A DNA stretch of 22,409 bases, taken from the NCBI GenBank assembly GCA_964428745.1, contig CAYRYZ010000026.1, forward strand, positions 1-22,409, given 5' to 3'. Positions 1 through 7,720 of this stretch are shown here, in pieces; the first letter of the stretch is position 1, and every line of letters starts with the position of its first letter. Below the pieces are notes generated by a model, which saw only the letters and a program-made list of their open reading frames with translations, did no database searches and was not told where the DNA came from. Origin of the DNA: GCA-002713455 sp964428745 (GTDB lineage: Bacteria > Fidelibacterota > Marinisomatia > Marinisomatales > TCS55). A program made the translations under genes and the position numbers.

Positions 1-1169
1 GGGTCAACATCTCCACTACCATTGACATCGACTTCATCAAATCGTTGGTCAAAGTCTGGTACTTCATTACCATCAGGATCTGTGCCATACTTAGCTCTTG
101 CTTCATCACGAGAAATCGCGCCATCACCATCGGCATCCACATCTTCAAATGACCAGTTAGGGGGAGGGGGGCCACCTGGACCACCACCTGGACCACCACA
201 GTGGTCTGGATTATCTTGGCAATGAGCATTCATATCTTCAGGTGAATTCATGGCTTCACCACAAGCGTCACAGTGATGATGGTCTTCACCTTCAGTACCT
301 GTGAATACATAGTCACATTTGTGGCATGTATCACCGGCTTGAGGTCTGCAATGATCTGGATTATCTTGGCAATGTTGGTCCATATCTTGACCTGAGCCCA
401 TTCCTGCTTTACAAACTCTGCAATGGAAGTGCTCTTCACCTTCATCACCTGTGAATACATAATCACACTCGTGGCATGTATCACCGGCTTGAGGTCTGCA
501 ATGATCTGGGTTGGCATCACAGTGGCCGCGCCAATCATCATCAGTACTTCCTACAAAATCACATCCTTCATATCTACATTGTCCACCTTTGTCATCATGA
601 TCTCCACCTTGGTCGCCATGATCTCCACCTGTGTCACCACGATCTCCACCTTGGTCGCCATGATCTCCACCTTGGTCGCCATGATCATCGCCACCGCGTG
701 GTCTCCAGTCCTTCCAATTATCATAGTCATCGTAGGCAGCCATCCACTCTTCATTACCTTCTTTAGATTCGTCTACAGCCCAATCATTTTTCTTGTACTT
801 ATGTACACTCTTCATAACTGAAGGGTTGTAAGGTGGGCAGTCGCCGCTACAAACACATGCAGCTTGCATCGCAGCCTTAAAAGCTTCTTGCGGATCATTG
901 GTATCATCCATAACACCATCGTGTGCACCTTTAGCTTCGGCTTTACAATCATTAAACAATTGTTCATCCCAATCGTCTCCCTGTTCAGCATTTGCTCTTG
1001 CTACAGCTGCAGCTGCTTCAAAAGCTTCATTCGCATCACCAGTTTCCTGGTATTTTTGCATATAGGCTTGTGCTTCAGGAGGCGGTTGTTGATTACCTTG
1101 TCCTTGATCCTGGGCAAACATCATTGTTAAACCAATGAGTCCAACCAGTATTGTTTTAATTAACTTCAT
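1..1169 (-). CDS. Secreted Asp/Gly/His-repeat, Cys/His-repeat and EF-hand protein (partial, 3' end outside window)
   Basis: The reading frame is open from an ATG at 1169 to the left edge (389 codons) and keeps going, so the C-terminus is missing. The ATG follows AGGAGG (1175-1180) with 5 bases of spacing; an ATG at 1174 hits TGA after two codons and is excluded. Residues 1-20 are a Sec signal peptide ending MMFAQ. Next come an Ala-rich acidic region (about 45-105), a small Cys cluster (C105, C107, C111), and a D/G/H-rich stretch of 7-residue repeats (about 161-196). From about 197 to 324 there are Cys/His repeats of 50 residues: C232/C235/C250/C253/C267/C274 recur as C282/C285/C300/C303/C317/C324, with HCQDNPDHC at the end of each. 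A Gly/Pro linker leads to an EF-hand loop DADGDGAISRDE (345-356) and a second loop starting at D381. I infer an exported protein that binds divalent metal (Ca by EF-hand, possibly Zn or another thiophilic metal by Cys/His). The real function is not recognised. Confidence 0.9.
   Translation of the reverse strand, partial: MKLIKTILVGLIGLTMMFAQDQGQGNQQPPPEAQAYMQKYQETGDANEAFEAAAAVARANAEQGDDWDEQLFNDCKAEAKGAHDGVMDDTNDPQEAFKAAMQAACVCSGDCPPYNPSVMKSVHKYKKNDWAVDESKEGNEEWMAAYDDYDNWKDWRPRGGDDHGDQGGDHGDQGGDRGDTGGDHGDQGGDHDDKGGQCRYEGCDFVGSTDDDWRGHCDANPDHCRPQAGDTCHECDYVFTGDEGEEHFHCRVCKAGMGSGQDMDQHCQDNPDHCRPQAGDTCHKCDYVFTGTEGEDHHHCDACGEAMNSPEDMNAHCQDNPDHCGGPGGGPGGPPPPNWSFEDVDADGDGAISRDEARAKYGTDPDGNEVPDFDQRFDEVDVNGSGDVD
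181..527 (-). repeat. 150-bp tandem repeats encoding 50-residue Cys/His units
   Basis: Two full 150-base units (181-330 and 331-480) and part of a third (481 to about 527) lie in tandem inside the left-edge gene. The 29 bases at 331-359 are identical to those at 481-509, apart from none seen. The unit stays in frame and each copy keeps the CxxC, HCxxC and HCx5HC cysteine positions, while the residues between them have drifted. This indicates internal duplication with selection on the metal-ligand-like residues. Confidence 0.85.
580..684 (-). repeat. Five 21-bp tandem repeats encoding a D/G/H heptad
   Basis: Units lie at 580-600, 601-621, 622-642, 643-663 and 664-684. Units 2, 4 and 5 are identical; units 1 and 3 differ at a few bases. 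On the coding (minus) strand each unit encodes a heptad of the type GGDHGDQ (variants include GGDRGDT and GGDHDDK). There is no unique spacer between units, so this is a coding minisatellite and not a CRISPR array. Copy number is likely to vary between strains. Confidence 0.9.
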
Positions 1170-1277
1170 TTCATCCTCCTTGACGAGTTATTGTTAATAT
1201 ATTAATGTTACTTTTCATCAAGTTTTCCCAATCTCCGCATAAAAGGTATTAAATCTATACAAACTTTTCTCATTTTC

Positions 1278-1295
1278 ATGTGATTCCGCTCACAT
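1278..1295. promoter_or_regulatory. CRP/FNR-type palindrome (TGTGA-N6-TCACA)
   Basis: The 18 bases form perfect inverted arms ATGTGA and TCACAT around a 6-base centre TTCCGC. This is the textbook CRP half-site arrangement. Its right end touches the stop codon of the secretin gene (1295-1297), and its centre is about 117 bases upstream of the minus-strand ATG at 1169. It could therefore act as an activator site for the secreted repeat-protein gene, with a start of transcription near 1220-1230. It could also form a weak hairpin at the end of the secretin transcript, but no U-tract follows. Binding by a CRP/FNR-family regulator is inferred from the pattern alone. Confidence 0.45.
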
Positions 1296-3367
1296 CAATT
1301 ACTTTGTTGAATTAATTCACTTAATTCTTTAGTAAATCGGTTGAATTCTAATTCAAAGGCACCATAGTAGGCGTTGACTTCATAAAAATATTTTGCCGCA
1401 TCTCGATCAACAATATGACTATTATTATTTAAAACTTGAGCGGTTGGAAATAAAATCTCGATCCCAGCCTTGAAATAATCAAAGGTTAATTCTAAATCAG
1501 GGTTCATCTCTAATAATTTTTTCATAATCAAAACCTCATATAATCTACGTTCATACTTAGGTTCTGATTTTGTAATAAGAATTGTGAAAACATCTTCATC
1601 AGGAGTGGCACCTAATGTATTTAATCGACCTAATGCGTTTTTGTATGAATCGAATGATTCCTCTATTGAAATATAACCAGTTAATGCTGTGGGCCGAACA
1701 AACGGTTTTTCAAAAGTTGCTTTACCTTCTAATGAATAAGTTAGTTGAAGGGTTTGACCAGTAGGTATATTCATTATTTCTGGTGCAAGTGGGGATACTT
1801 CAAATCCAGCGGGATCAACAGCTGATGTACGGAAATACAATATCTTTTCTGGATCAATATGTTGTGAGTAATTAAGCTTACTAATAATATCGAGCATCAT
1901 TCTTTTTACAATTATTGATTCTCCAGGAATTTTATTTTCTAGTAAAGACTTATACGGCTCCTTGCTAGCTAGAGTCACATCTTTCTTTGCGCGATTTTCA
2001 ACTTCTTGTTTAATACTCTTAAAAACAGGGCTATCATATATAAAATTCAAATCATAAATATCTGCATTTTTTACCCGATATGAATTCGGGAATGATTGAT
2101 TATCCATCATATTAAATCGTTCTGCATCTTGCGGTATCACCCGGCTAAAATTGCTTTCACTTTCAGTAATAATATGAGGGGTAATTACTACAATTACTTC
2201 TTTTCTTGTAAACTTATCACCCGATACAGAAAAGAAAGTTTTCAGAATAGGAATTTTCCCAAGAATCGGCACACCGCCTTCATTTTCCGTTACCTTTTTA
2301 CTGATCAAGCCACCGATAATAAACGGTGTGTTATTTGCTACTCTAACAAAAGACTGAACCTTCCTATTGTTAATAATAGGAGCCGATGCCACATCATCAC
2401 CGCCAGCAGCACCAATACGTTCTTCCGTTTCACTGATGATTGTTTCAACCTGCATCGTGATTCTAGAGCCATCTTCACTAATTCTTGGTCGTACATTCAA
2501 AACAATTCCAACCGGAATATAGTCTACCGATCTGGTTTTTGCGATTTGATCAGTGATGGTTTTTACAATAGGAATTTGCTGCCCTACCTGAATTCTAGCT
2601 TGCCTTCCATCAAGTACTAAAGCAGATGGCTTTGATAGAATCTCTGCTTTCTTAGCGCTCACCAATGCTTCCATATTGGCTCGAAAATTTGAGGTCGTAC
2701 CAAGAAGGGTGCGATCAAGGACAACTGTAAATGGGGAAATAGAACCACCTTGAGGTGGTGGAAAACTGGCAGTTATTGGGCCAGAACTTGTAAAATCAAC
2801 TCCCAATTCGTTCAAATTATCAGTATTAATCTCTATAACTAAAGCTTCTATTGCAATCTGACTTGCTGGGATATCTATTTCATTCTGAATCAAATCTCTT
2901 AAACGCGCCATGGGTCTATAATCACCGGGCATATACCCGACCAATAACCGTTGCATGGGTTCTCCACTTGTAGTATTGTCTAATATTACACCACCTAGGT
3001 CAACACCTAAGGCTGATTTTTTACTGCTAGATTTTGAAGTACTTTTTTCAACAAGAGAAATATTCTCTGAATCAGGGAGTTTGATAATAATTGGTAAAGC
3101 TCCCGGAGCATTTAGATTAGTATTTTTATTTGAAAAAACTGGAGTAAAATTATTCTCTCCAGATATCTCACCTTTCCCAGCTCTGAATTCAACTACAGCA
3201 TAGCCTAAAGTTTTTAAAACAGCTAATGCACGATCCGTTTGAATATAGCTGAGTTTTATTTGCTCAAACTCTAAATCTCTTAGCGCAGTCACATTGCCTG
3301 ATGACGATGACCTTTGTTGCCCCTGAATAAAACCAAAAATTAATAATAAAATAAAGGGTCTTCGCAT
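1295..3367 (-). CDS. Secretin (type II/III secretion or type IV pilus outer-membrane channel family) with a C-terminal extension
   Basis: This 690-residue protein starts with a signal peptide (about 1-16). Residues 28-150 are a short N-region that includes a Ser/Lys-rich stretch (109-118). Residues about 168-400 are the secretin core: IAIEALVIEINTDN, then SKPSALVLDGRQARIQVGQQ (245-264), the VGIVLNVRPRI strand, NNTPFIIGGL (345-354) and the closing PILGKIPILKTFF ... VIVVITPHI segment. Secretins form multimeric outer-membrane pores for pili or secreted proteins. The 285 residues after the core (about 405-690) match no domain I know and are longer than a usual S-domain. The ATG overlaps the stop of the upstream lipoprotein gene by one base (TAATG), so the two are probably co-translated and work together. 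No pilus ATPase or pilin gene is nearby, so the system it serves cannot be named. Confidence 0.93.
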   Translation of the reverse strand: MRRPFILLLIFGFIQGQQRSSSSGNVTALRDLEFEQIKLSYIQTDRALAVLKTLGYAVVEFRAGKGEISGENNFTPVFSNKNTNLNAPGALPIIIKLPDSENISLVEKSTSKSSSKKSALGVDLGGVILDNTTSGEPMQRLLVGYMPGDYRPMARLRDLIQNEIDIPASQIAIEALVIEINTDNLNELGVDFTSSGPITASFPPPQGGSISPFTVVLDRTLLGTTSNFRANMEALVSAKKAEILSKPSALVLDGRQARIQVGQQIPIVKTITDQIAKTRSVDYIPVGIVLNVRPRISEDGSRITMQVETIISETEERIGAAGGDDVASAPIINNRKVQSFVRVANNTPFIIGGLISKKVTENEGGVPILGKIPILKTFFSVSGDKFTRKEVIVVITPHIITESESNFSRVIPQDAERFNMMDNQSFPNSYRVKNADIYDLNFIYDSPVFKSIKQEVENRAKKDVTLASKEPYKSLLENKIPGESIIVKRMMLDIISKLNYSQHIDPEKILYFRTSAVDPAGFEVSPLAPEIMNIPTGQTLQLTYSLEGKATFEKPFVRPTALTGYISIEESFDSYKNALGRLNTLGATPDEDVFTILITKSEPKYERRLYEVLIMKKLLEMNPDLELTFDYFKAGIEILFPTAQVLNNNSHIVDRDAAKYFYEVNAYYGAFELEFNRFTKELSELIQQSN

Positions 3368-3879
3368 TATCGTGGTTCCACAATCGTAATGGGTAATGAA
3401 ACATTCATCCCATCATAACGAGATGTGACCTGTCCCTTTGCGGCAAACCTTTCCAATTTCCCAGTTGATGAATATTCAGCTGTTGAGACAAAAAAACCCA
3501 GAACTTCAAATTTTGATCCTACTTCTTTTGCTAATATCACATCGACATCTATTCCATAACTTGTACTAAATGCTACCCCCATTCCTTCAAGTTTTCCCCC
3601 AACAGCGTCTAATTTTATTTCTTTGGGTGTGGATGTAGAATCCGCATGAACTTTACGTTCAATAATTACTGTAACCTTAGTATTACTATTAAGATAAAGG
3701 ATATCGGGGTCAACTTTCAAAGTTAGTTTAAAATCACTATTCTCCTTAGTTGTTACTATCTCAGTGTCAAGCAACTCATCCCCACAAGACATTAGAGGAA
3801 GAGTTATTATGGCTAAAACTGCTGAGAGTAGAAGACAGCGATAGACCTGAAATAATATATTTCTTTTATCATTTATCAT
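3367..3879 (-). CDS. Lipoprotein of unknown function, coupled to the secretin
   Basis: I chose the ATG at 3879 because it has a GAGG Shine-Dalgarno 8 bases upstream and begins a normal lipoprotein signal: a basic start (MINDKRN), a hydrophobic stretch, then lipobox LMSC. A GTG at 3912 is in frame but would add an unlikely 11-residue lead. The mature part (about 140 residues) is acidic just after the Cys and then looks beta-rich, ending in alternating hydrophobic strands (SRYDGMNVSLPITIVEP), which suggests an Ig-like or similar beta-sandwich fold. Its stop overlaps the secretin start by one base. A lipoprotein encoded directly before a secretin suggests a pilotin or assembly partner, but that role is inference from position; the sequence does not resemble a known pilotin to me. 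Confidence 0.85.
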   Translation of the reverse strand: MINDKRNILFQVYRCLLLSAVLAIITLPLMSCGDELLDTEIVTTKENSDFKLTLKVDPDILYLNSNTKVTVIIERKVHADSTSTPKEIKLDAVGGKLEGMGVAFSTSYGIDVDVILAKEVGSKFEVLGFFVSTAEYSSTGKLERFAAKGQVTSRYDGMNVSLPITIVEPR

Positions 3880-3993
3880 GTATTTACCTCGGAAAGGATA
3901 TACAGGGTACACCTCAATTGTAAAGCTTTTATAGTAATAAAGTAAACACTTTATTGATGGAAATATTAATTAAGAAAATCCGGTAACAATCTT

Positions 3994-4011
3994 GTGATTC
4001 TATAGATTCAC
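3994..4011. promoter_or_regulatory. 18-bp imperfect palindrome in a divergent promoter region
   Basis: The arms GTGA(T)TCTA and TAGA(T)TCAC are inverted copies with one mismatched pair (16 of 18 positions symmetric). It sits in the 196-base gap between the divergent lipoprotein/secretin operon (start 3879) and the membrane-protein operon (start 4076). It could be an operator serving either direction. Its TATAGAT centre could also double as a -10 element. It shares TGTGATTC with the palindrome at 1278-1295, but the half-site spacing differs, so the same regulator is not implied. I see nothing else definite in this gap. Confidence 0.35.
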
Positions 4012-4075
4012 CGATAACTTCAGACTATCAATGCAATAAAATTTCATTGAAAAACCACATGCAATTAATGGTGTT

Positions 4076-4516
4076 ATGCCTAGTAGTAAAAAAGCCAATT
4101 TAAATTATAACTTAGATAGCTATGGTTTATTGACCATGGACAAATTATCTAAATGGGTCAAGATTGTTGGAATCCTCAATATAATTTCTGGCGGTTTATA
4201 TTGCTTAACCATATTCATATTTGCTGTGCCCACAGTAGTTATGGGAATTATAACCATAGTCATGGGTACAAAGCTTACTGTTGCAGCAAACCATCTAGAA
4301 TTTGCTCTTCAAAATAAAGATGCTGAAAGCTTTACAATTGCGATCGATCAACTAAGACAATATTTTCTTATTAATGGCATTCTATTAATTATAACTGTTG
4401 CATTGATTGGATTAGGCATCATTTTATTGATTTCTTTTGCTGGGTTTTTTATGGATTTAATTAATCAAAGTGGTTTTGATTACTCAACAATATCATCTAA
4501 AATATTTTTAAAATGA
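4076..4516 (+). CDS. Small membrane protein (possibly DUF5362-like)
   Basis: This 146-residue protein has three or four hydrophobic segments: about 30-50 (VGILNIISGGLYCLTIFIFA), an adjoining 51-66 (VPTVVMGIITIVMGTK), and about 95-127. Between them is a short hydrophilic, probably helical stretch (LEFALQNKDAESFTIAIDQL). The pattern resembles the DUF5362 type of small bacterial membrane proteins, but I cannot confirm that. There is no clear Shine-Dalgarno before the ATG at 4076; an in-frame ATG at 4136 (MDKLSKW) is an alternative start close to the first membrane helix. The gene ends with ATGA overlapping the start of the 1054-residue transporter-like gene, so the two are likely co-expressed and perhaps act in the same membrane complex. 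Confidence 0.8.
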   Translation: MPSSKKANLNYNLDSYGLLTMDKLSKWVKIVGILNIISGGLYCLTIFIFAVPTVVMGIITIVMGTKLTVAANHLEFALQNKDAESFTIAIDQLRQYFLINGILLIITVALIGLGIILLISFAGFFMDLINQSGFDYSTISSKIFLK

Positions 4517-7500
4517 AATTCATAAAAAACATTGTCAAAATCAAGCCAGGGGAAGGAAAAATGGTATTGACTTTTTTCCTCTTTTCATTTTTTTTGGTTG
4601 CAATGGGATTGGTCGCAAAAACAGCTAAAGATGCATATTTTTTAAGTCGATTCGAAAAATCAATACTTCCGCTTATGTTTCTTGGTGTTGCAATATTTAT
4701 TGCACCCATATTGACTTATTATACAAAACTATCAAAAAAATTATCACCACGCCTCCTTTTTATAATAACAAGCTCAATTTTTATTGCTTCATTTATTATT
4801 GTCCAACCTATGATAACAGGTTTGGTAATACCTGCAGTATATATATGGATAGAAATTGTAGTGGCTATAATGATTATTCAGTTTTGGGGTACGGCAGCAG
4901 AGTCATTTGAGCCCCAACAGGCAAAACGACTTTTTGGAATTATTGGAGGTGGTGGATCATTTGCAGTTATGTTAATTGGCATGAATTTGAAACCATTTGT
5001 AAAAGCATTTGGGACGGATGAACTATTATTTCTAGCTGCTGGACTACTGGCTTTAACAACTCTATTTGGAGTCAATGCGATAAAATATTTAAAAAAGGTT
5101 CCAGTTAAAAAAATATCAACACCCACTAAAAAGAAGAAAAAAAAGAAAAAAGATCCCTTTATCATTGGAATTGGGACGATAGTATTCCTTTCTGCTATCG
5201 TTACAATCTTGATAGATTATCAATTCAAGATGGTTGCGAGTTCTACATACCCAAATGAAAGTGATTTGGTTGGGTTTTTTGGATTATTTTATTCAGTTGC
5301 TGGAGCCGCATCAATTATAATGCAATTTTTCGTTACAGGTAATGTTTTATCGCGATTTGGGATTTTACTTGGATTACTAATTCTCCCGTTCTTTTTAATT
5401 GCTGGATCAACAGCAATTTTATTTGCACCGGTTCTAATGAGCGTGAGTTTCGCAAAATTTTCTGATCAAACGTTTAAATTCACGATTAATAACTCATCAT
5501 TAGAACTATTATGGTTACCTGTACCTCCAGTTCTAAGAAAAACCCTTAAACCTCAAGTAAGTGGAACGCTTAAATCAATGGGTGAAGGTCTTGGTGGTAT
5601 CGTAACTTTTTTATTAGTTAAGATAATTTCAATTCAATACCTTAGTATCGTTTCTCTTGGTGCTATTTCTGCTTGGCTGTTTACATCATTTCGAGTCAAA
5701 AATGGATATGTAAAGCAATTAGAAAATGCTATCTCAAAACGCCAAATTGATTTTGAAGAACTGAGCGTTGATGTTCAAGATGCCGCTATGGTAAAAACAA
5801 TTGAAGAAACCCTATCATCAAATGATGAAATTAAACAACTTTTCGCCTTAGAAATAATTGAAGGACTACCTCTTTCTTCATGGAAAAATACTATTCAGCG
5901 TTTATTTGATGAAGCAACCCCTGATGTAAGAAAACGAATACTAAATATGGCATGGGACGAGGAATTAATTCTATCTGATGATGACATCATCAAGGCCATG
6001 AAAAAAAATGATGATGTATCATCAGAAGCTATGATGGTTGCTGGTCGTAGAAAAATTGAAAGCATAATTCCAGACCTAGAAATTCTACTTGAAAGTGAAG
6101 TTGATGATCAACGTGCATCTGCTGCAACTGCGATTATACAAATTGGATCTGAGATAAGTCAAAATGCAGAATCGATTATAAATGATATGCTCAATAGTGA
6201 TGATGAATTAGTTCAGGCAACAGCCTTAAAGCGACTGATATATAATGATAGTATTCTTACTACAGATAAATTGATTGAGTTTCTAAATAATGAAGGGCAT
6301 GTGATTAGTAATGTAGCATTGACAATAGCAGAAAAACGCAATGATGAAAAATTAATACCTGCGATTATTTCTAACTTAGATGTTTCAAAGACGAGTCTGC
6401 AGGCTAGAGAGACTCTAAAGAAATATTCCGATGAAATCATTTTGGATCAATTTGATTCACTGTTATCAAGTGATACAACTTTGAGAAAACTAAAGTTGGG
6501 AATTATTCGAGGATTGCGAGAATACCCAATTGATAGATCCATCGATCTATTAATGAGCCAATTAGGTTCACCCGATCAAGAAATCTATAATGAAGTGGTT
6601 GATTCTTTATTAGCAATTGCTAGGTTGAGTGAAATTGATGAAAATCATCAAAAGATAATCCATGAACAGATTAACTCCATTGCAAAGAAAGTATACAGCT
6701 TATATGAAATTATAAGATTGCTTCCTGAAGATGAGAACAGCCTACTTATGAATGATTATTTGAATAGTGAAATTCAACACACACTTCCTACTCTTTTAAA
6801 ACTTGGTGTGATCGATAAACCAGAGACCCCTATTGAAATATATATCCATACTGTAAAAAGCGGAGACCCAGCTAAATTGCCTTTCTTATTAGAATTTTTT
6901 GAGAATATCTTTTCTAAAGAACAAAGAAACATAATTAATCCATTAATTGAGCAAATCTCCCTTGATGAAAGAAGTAAAATCGGATTAGATCATTTTAAAG
7001 CATTACCAAATAATCTAGATGAGGAATTAATAGAATCCGTCTATGATTCGAATAAATGGAAATCAGTTATTGCGTTAGATTATTTATTAAAATCTGAAAA
7101 AATCGAAGTTATTAAATCTTTAGATTGGCAGAATATCTCACCATCAAATGCAAATAAAGAATTGCTTGCAAGACAGTTTCAAAAAAATGGTGTTAACCTT
7201 GATTTCATTCCTAAAGACCGTTTTAAATTAGAGGGACTTGAATTGACCATGTATTCTACATTAGAGAAAACAATTATCTTAAAATCTGTTGATATGTTTA
7301 AATCAATACCAGCAGAAAATCTATCACGCGTTGCTCAAATTACTGAAGAAGTTGAATTTGAGTCTAACACCCAAATTATGGCTGAAGGTGATTATGGTGA
7401 TTCATTATTTATTGTTGTAGATGGAAAGGTAAAAATCCACAAAGGTGATAAAGAGATAGTAAGTCTTGGTAAAGGAGCCTGCCTTGGCGAGATGGCTTTG

Positions 7501-7677
7501 CTTGATGGAGAACCGCGGTCTGCAGATGCGACGGTTACTGAAGATTCAACTTTATTTAAAATTGAGCAAGAGGGTTTTTACGAAGTCATGGGTAGTCAAA
7601 GTGAAATAATGGAAGAAATTATTAAACTACTTTCAGGAAAACTTCGAGATACGAATGAAAAGTTGATGTCGAAATAA
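4513..7677 (+). CDS. Nucleotide-transporter (NTT/Tlc or MFS-like) domain fused to HEAT-like region and cyclic-nucleotide-binding domain
   Basis: The 1054-residue product has three parts. Residues about 15-395 hold some ten to twelve membrane helices. The start KIKPGEGKMVLTFFLFSF and the segment with FWGTAAESFEPQQAKRLFGI followed by a glycine run recall ATP/ADP-type NTT and related MFS proteins. A positively charged cytoplasmic loop with eight Lys in a row (206-213) separates two helix bundles. Residues about 400-920 are soluble and helical with HEAT-like two-helix repeats. Residues about 930-1054 form a cNMP-binding domain with phosphate-binding cassette LGEMALLDGEPRSADATV, in which the cyclic-nucleotide contacts E993 and R1002 are kept. 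Free-living bacteria of several phyla carry similar NTT-HEAT(-cNMP) fusions. Here the likely role is cyclic-nucleotide-controlled transport or a membrane sensor. The substrate cannot be read from sequence. The start overlaps the preceding gene by four bases. Confidence 0.9.
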   Translation: MKFIKNIVKIKPGEGKMVLTFFLFSFFLVAMGLVAKTAKDAYFLSRFEKSILPLMFLGVAIFIAPILTYYTKLSKKLSPRLLFIITSSIFIASFIIVQPMITGLVIPAVYIWIEIVVAIMIIQFWGTAAESFEPQQAKRLFGIIGGGGSFAVMLIGMNLKPFVKAFGTDELLFLAAGLLALTTLFGVNAIKYLKKVPVKKISTPTKKKKKKKKDPFIIGIGTIVFLSAIVTILIDYQFKMVASSTYPNESDLVGFFGLFYSVAGAASIIMQFFVTGNVLSRFGILLGLLILPFFLIAGSTAILFAPVLMSVSFAKFSDQTFKFTINNSSLELLWLPVPPVLRKTLKPQVSGTLKSMGEGLGGIVTFLLVKIISIQYLSIVSLGAISAWLFTSFRVKNGYVKQLENAISKRQIDFEELSVDVQDAAMVKTIEETLSSNDEIKQLFALEIIEGLPLSSWKNTIQRLFDEATPDVRKRILNMAWDEELILSDDDIIKAMKKNDDVSSEAMMVAGRRKIESIIPDLEILLESEVDDQRASAATAIIQIGSEISQNAESIINDMLNSDDELVQATALKRLIYNDSILTTDKLIEFLNNEGHVISNVALTIAEKRNDEKLIPAIISNLDVSKTSLQARETLKKYSDEIILDQFDSLLSSDTTLRKLKLGIIRGLREYPIDRSIDLLMSQLGSPDQEIYNEVVDSLLAIARLSEIDENHQKIIHEQINSIAKKVYSLYEIIRLLPEDENSLLMNDYLNSEIQHTLPTLLKLGVIDKPETPIEIYIHTVKSGDPAKLPFLLEFFENIFSKEQRNIINPLIEQISLDERSKIGLDHFKALPNNLDEELIESVYDSNKWKSVIALDYLLKSEKIEVIKSLDWQNISPSNANKELLARQFQKNGVNLDFIPKDRFKLEGLELTMYSTLEKTIILKSVDMFKSIPAENLSRVAQITEEVEFESNTQIMAEGDYGDSLFIVVDGKVKIHKGDKEIVSLGKGACLGEMALLDGEPRSADATVTEDSTLFKIEQEGFYEVMGSQSEIMEEIIKLLSGKLRDTNEKLMSK

Positions 7678-7685
7678 TTACTTTT

Positions 7686-7720
7686 TAGATTTTTTTATCA
7701 ATCTAATTTCTTTTTTTCTT
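7686..7720 (+). terminator. Weak hairpin plus T-tract between convergent genes
   Basis: TAGATT (7686-7691) pairs with AATCTA (7700-7705) around an 8-base T-rich loop, followed by ATTTCTTTTTTTCTT. It lies 8 bases after the stop of the transporter-like gene and runs into the 3' end of the convergent 96-residue gene (stop at 7698). The stem is short and AT-only apart from one G-C pair, so termination efficiency would be modest. Confidence 0.3.

Noticed and set aside
580..684. Short regular repeats that could suggest a CRISPR array
   Set aside because: The units are contiguous with no unique spacers, in frame, and encode a heptad; no cas gene is present.
423..821. Plus-strand open frames of up to 132 codons across the repeat region near the left edge
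   Set aside because: They are opposite the minus-strand gene that has a ribosome site, a signal peptide and conserved Cys spacing. Their low-complexity sequence is a by-product of the tandem repeats.
2096..2620. 174-codon plus-strand open frame inside the secretin gene
   Set aside because: It lies fully antisense to the conserved secretin core, has no ribosome site, and its translation has no domain-like pattern.
5128..5151. Run of eight lysine codons as a possible frameshift or slippage site
   Set aside because: The frame continues correctly on both sides into membrane helices, and alternation of AAA and AAG suggests a real basic loop.
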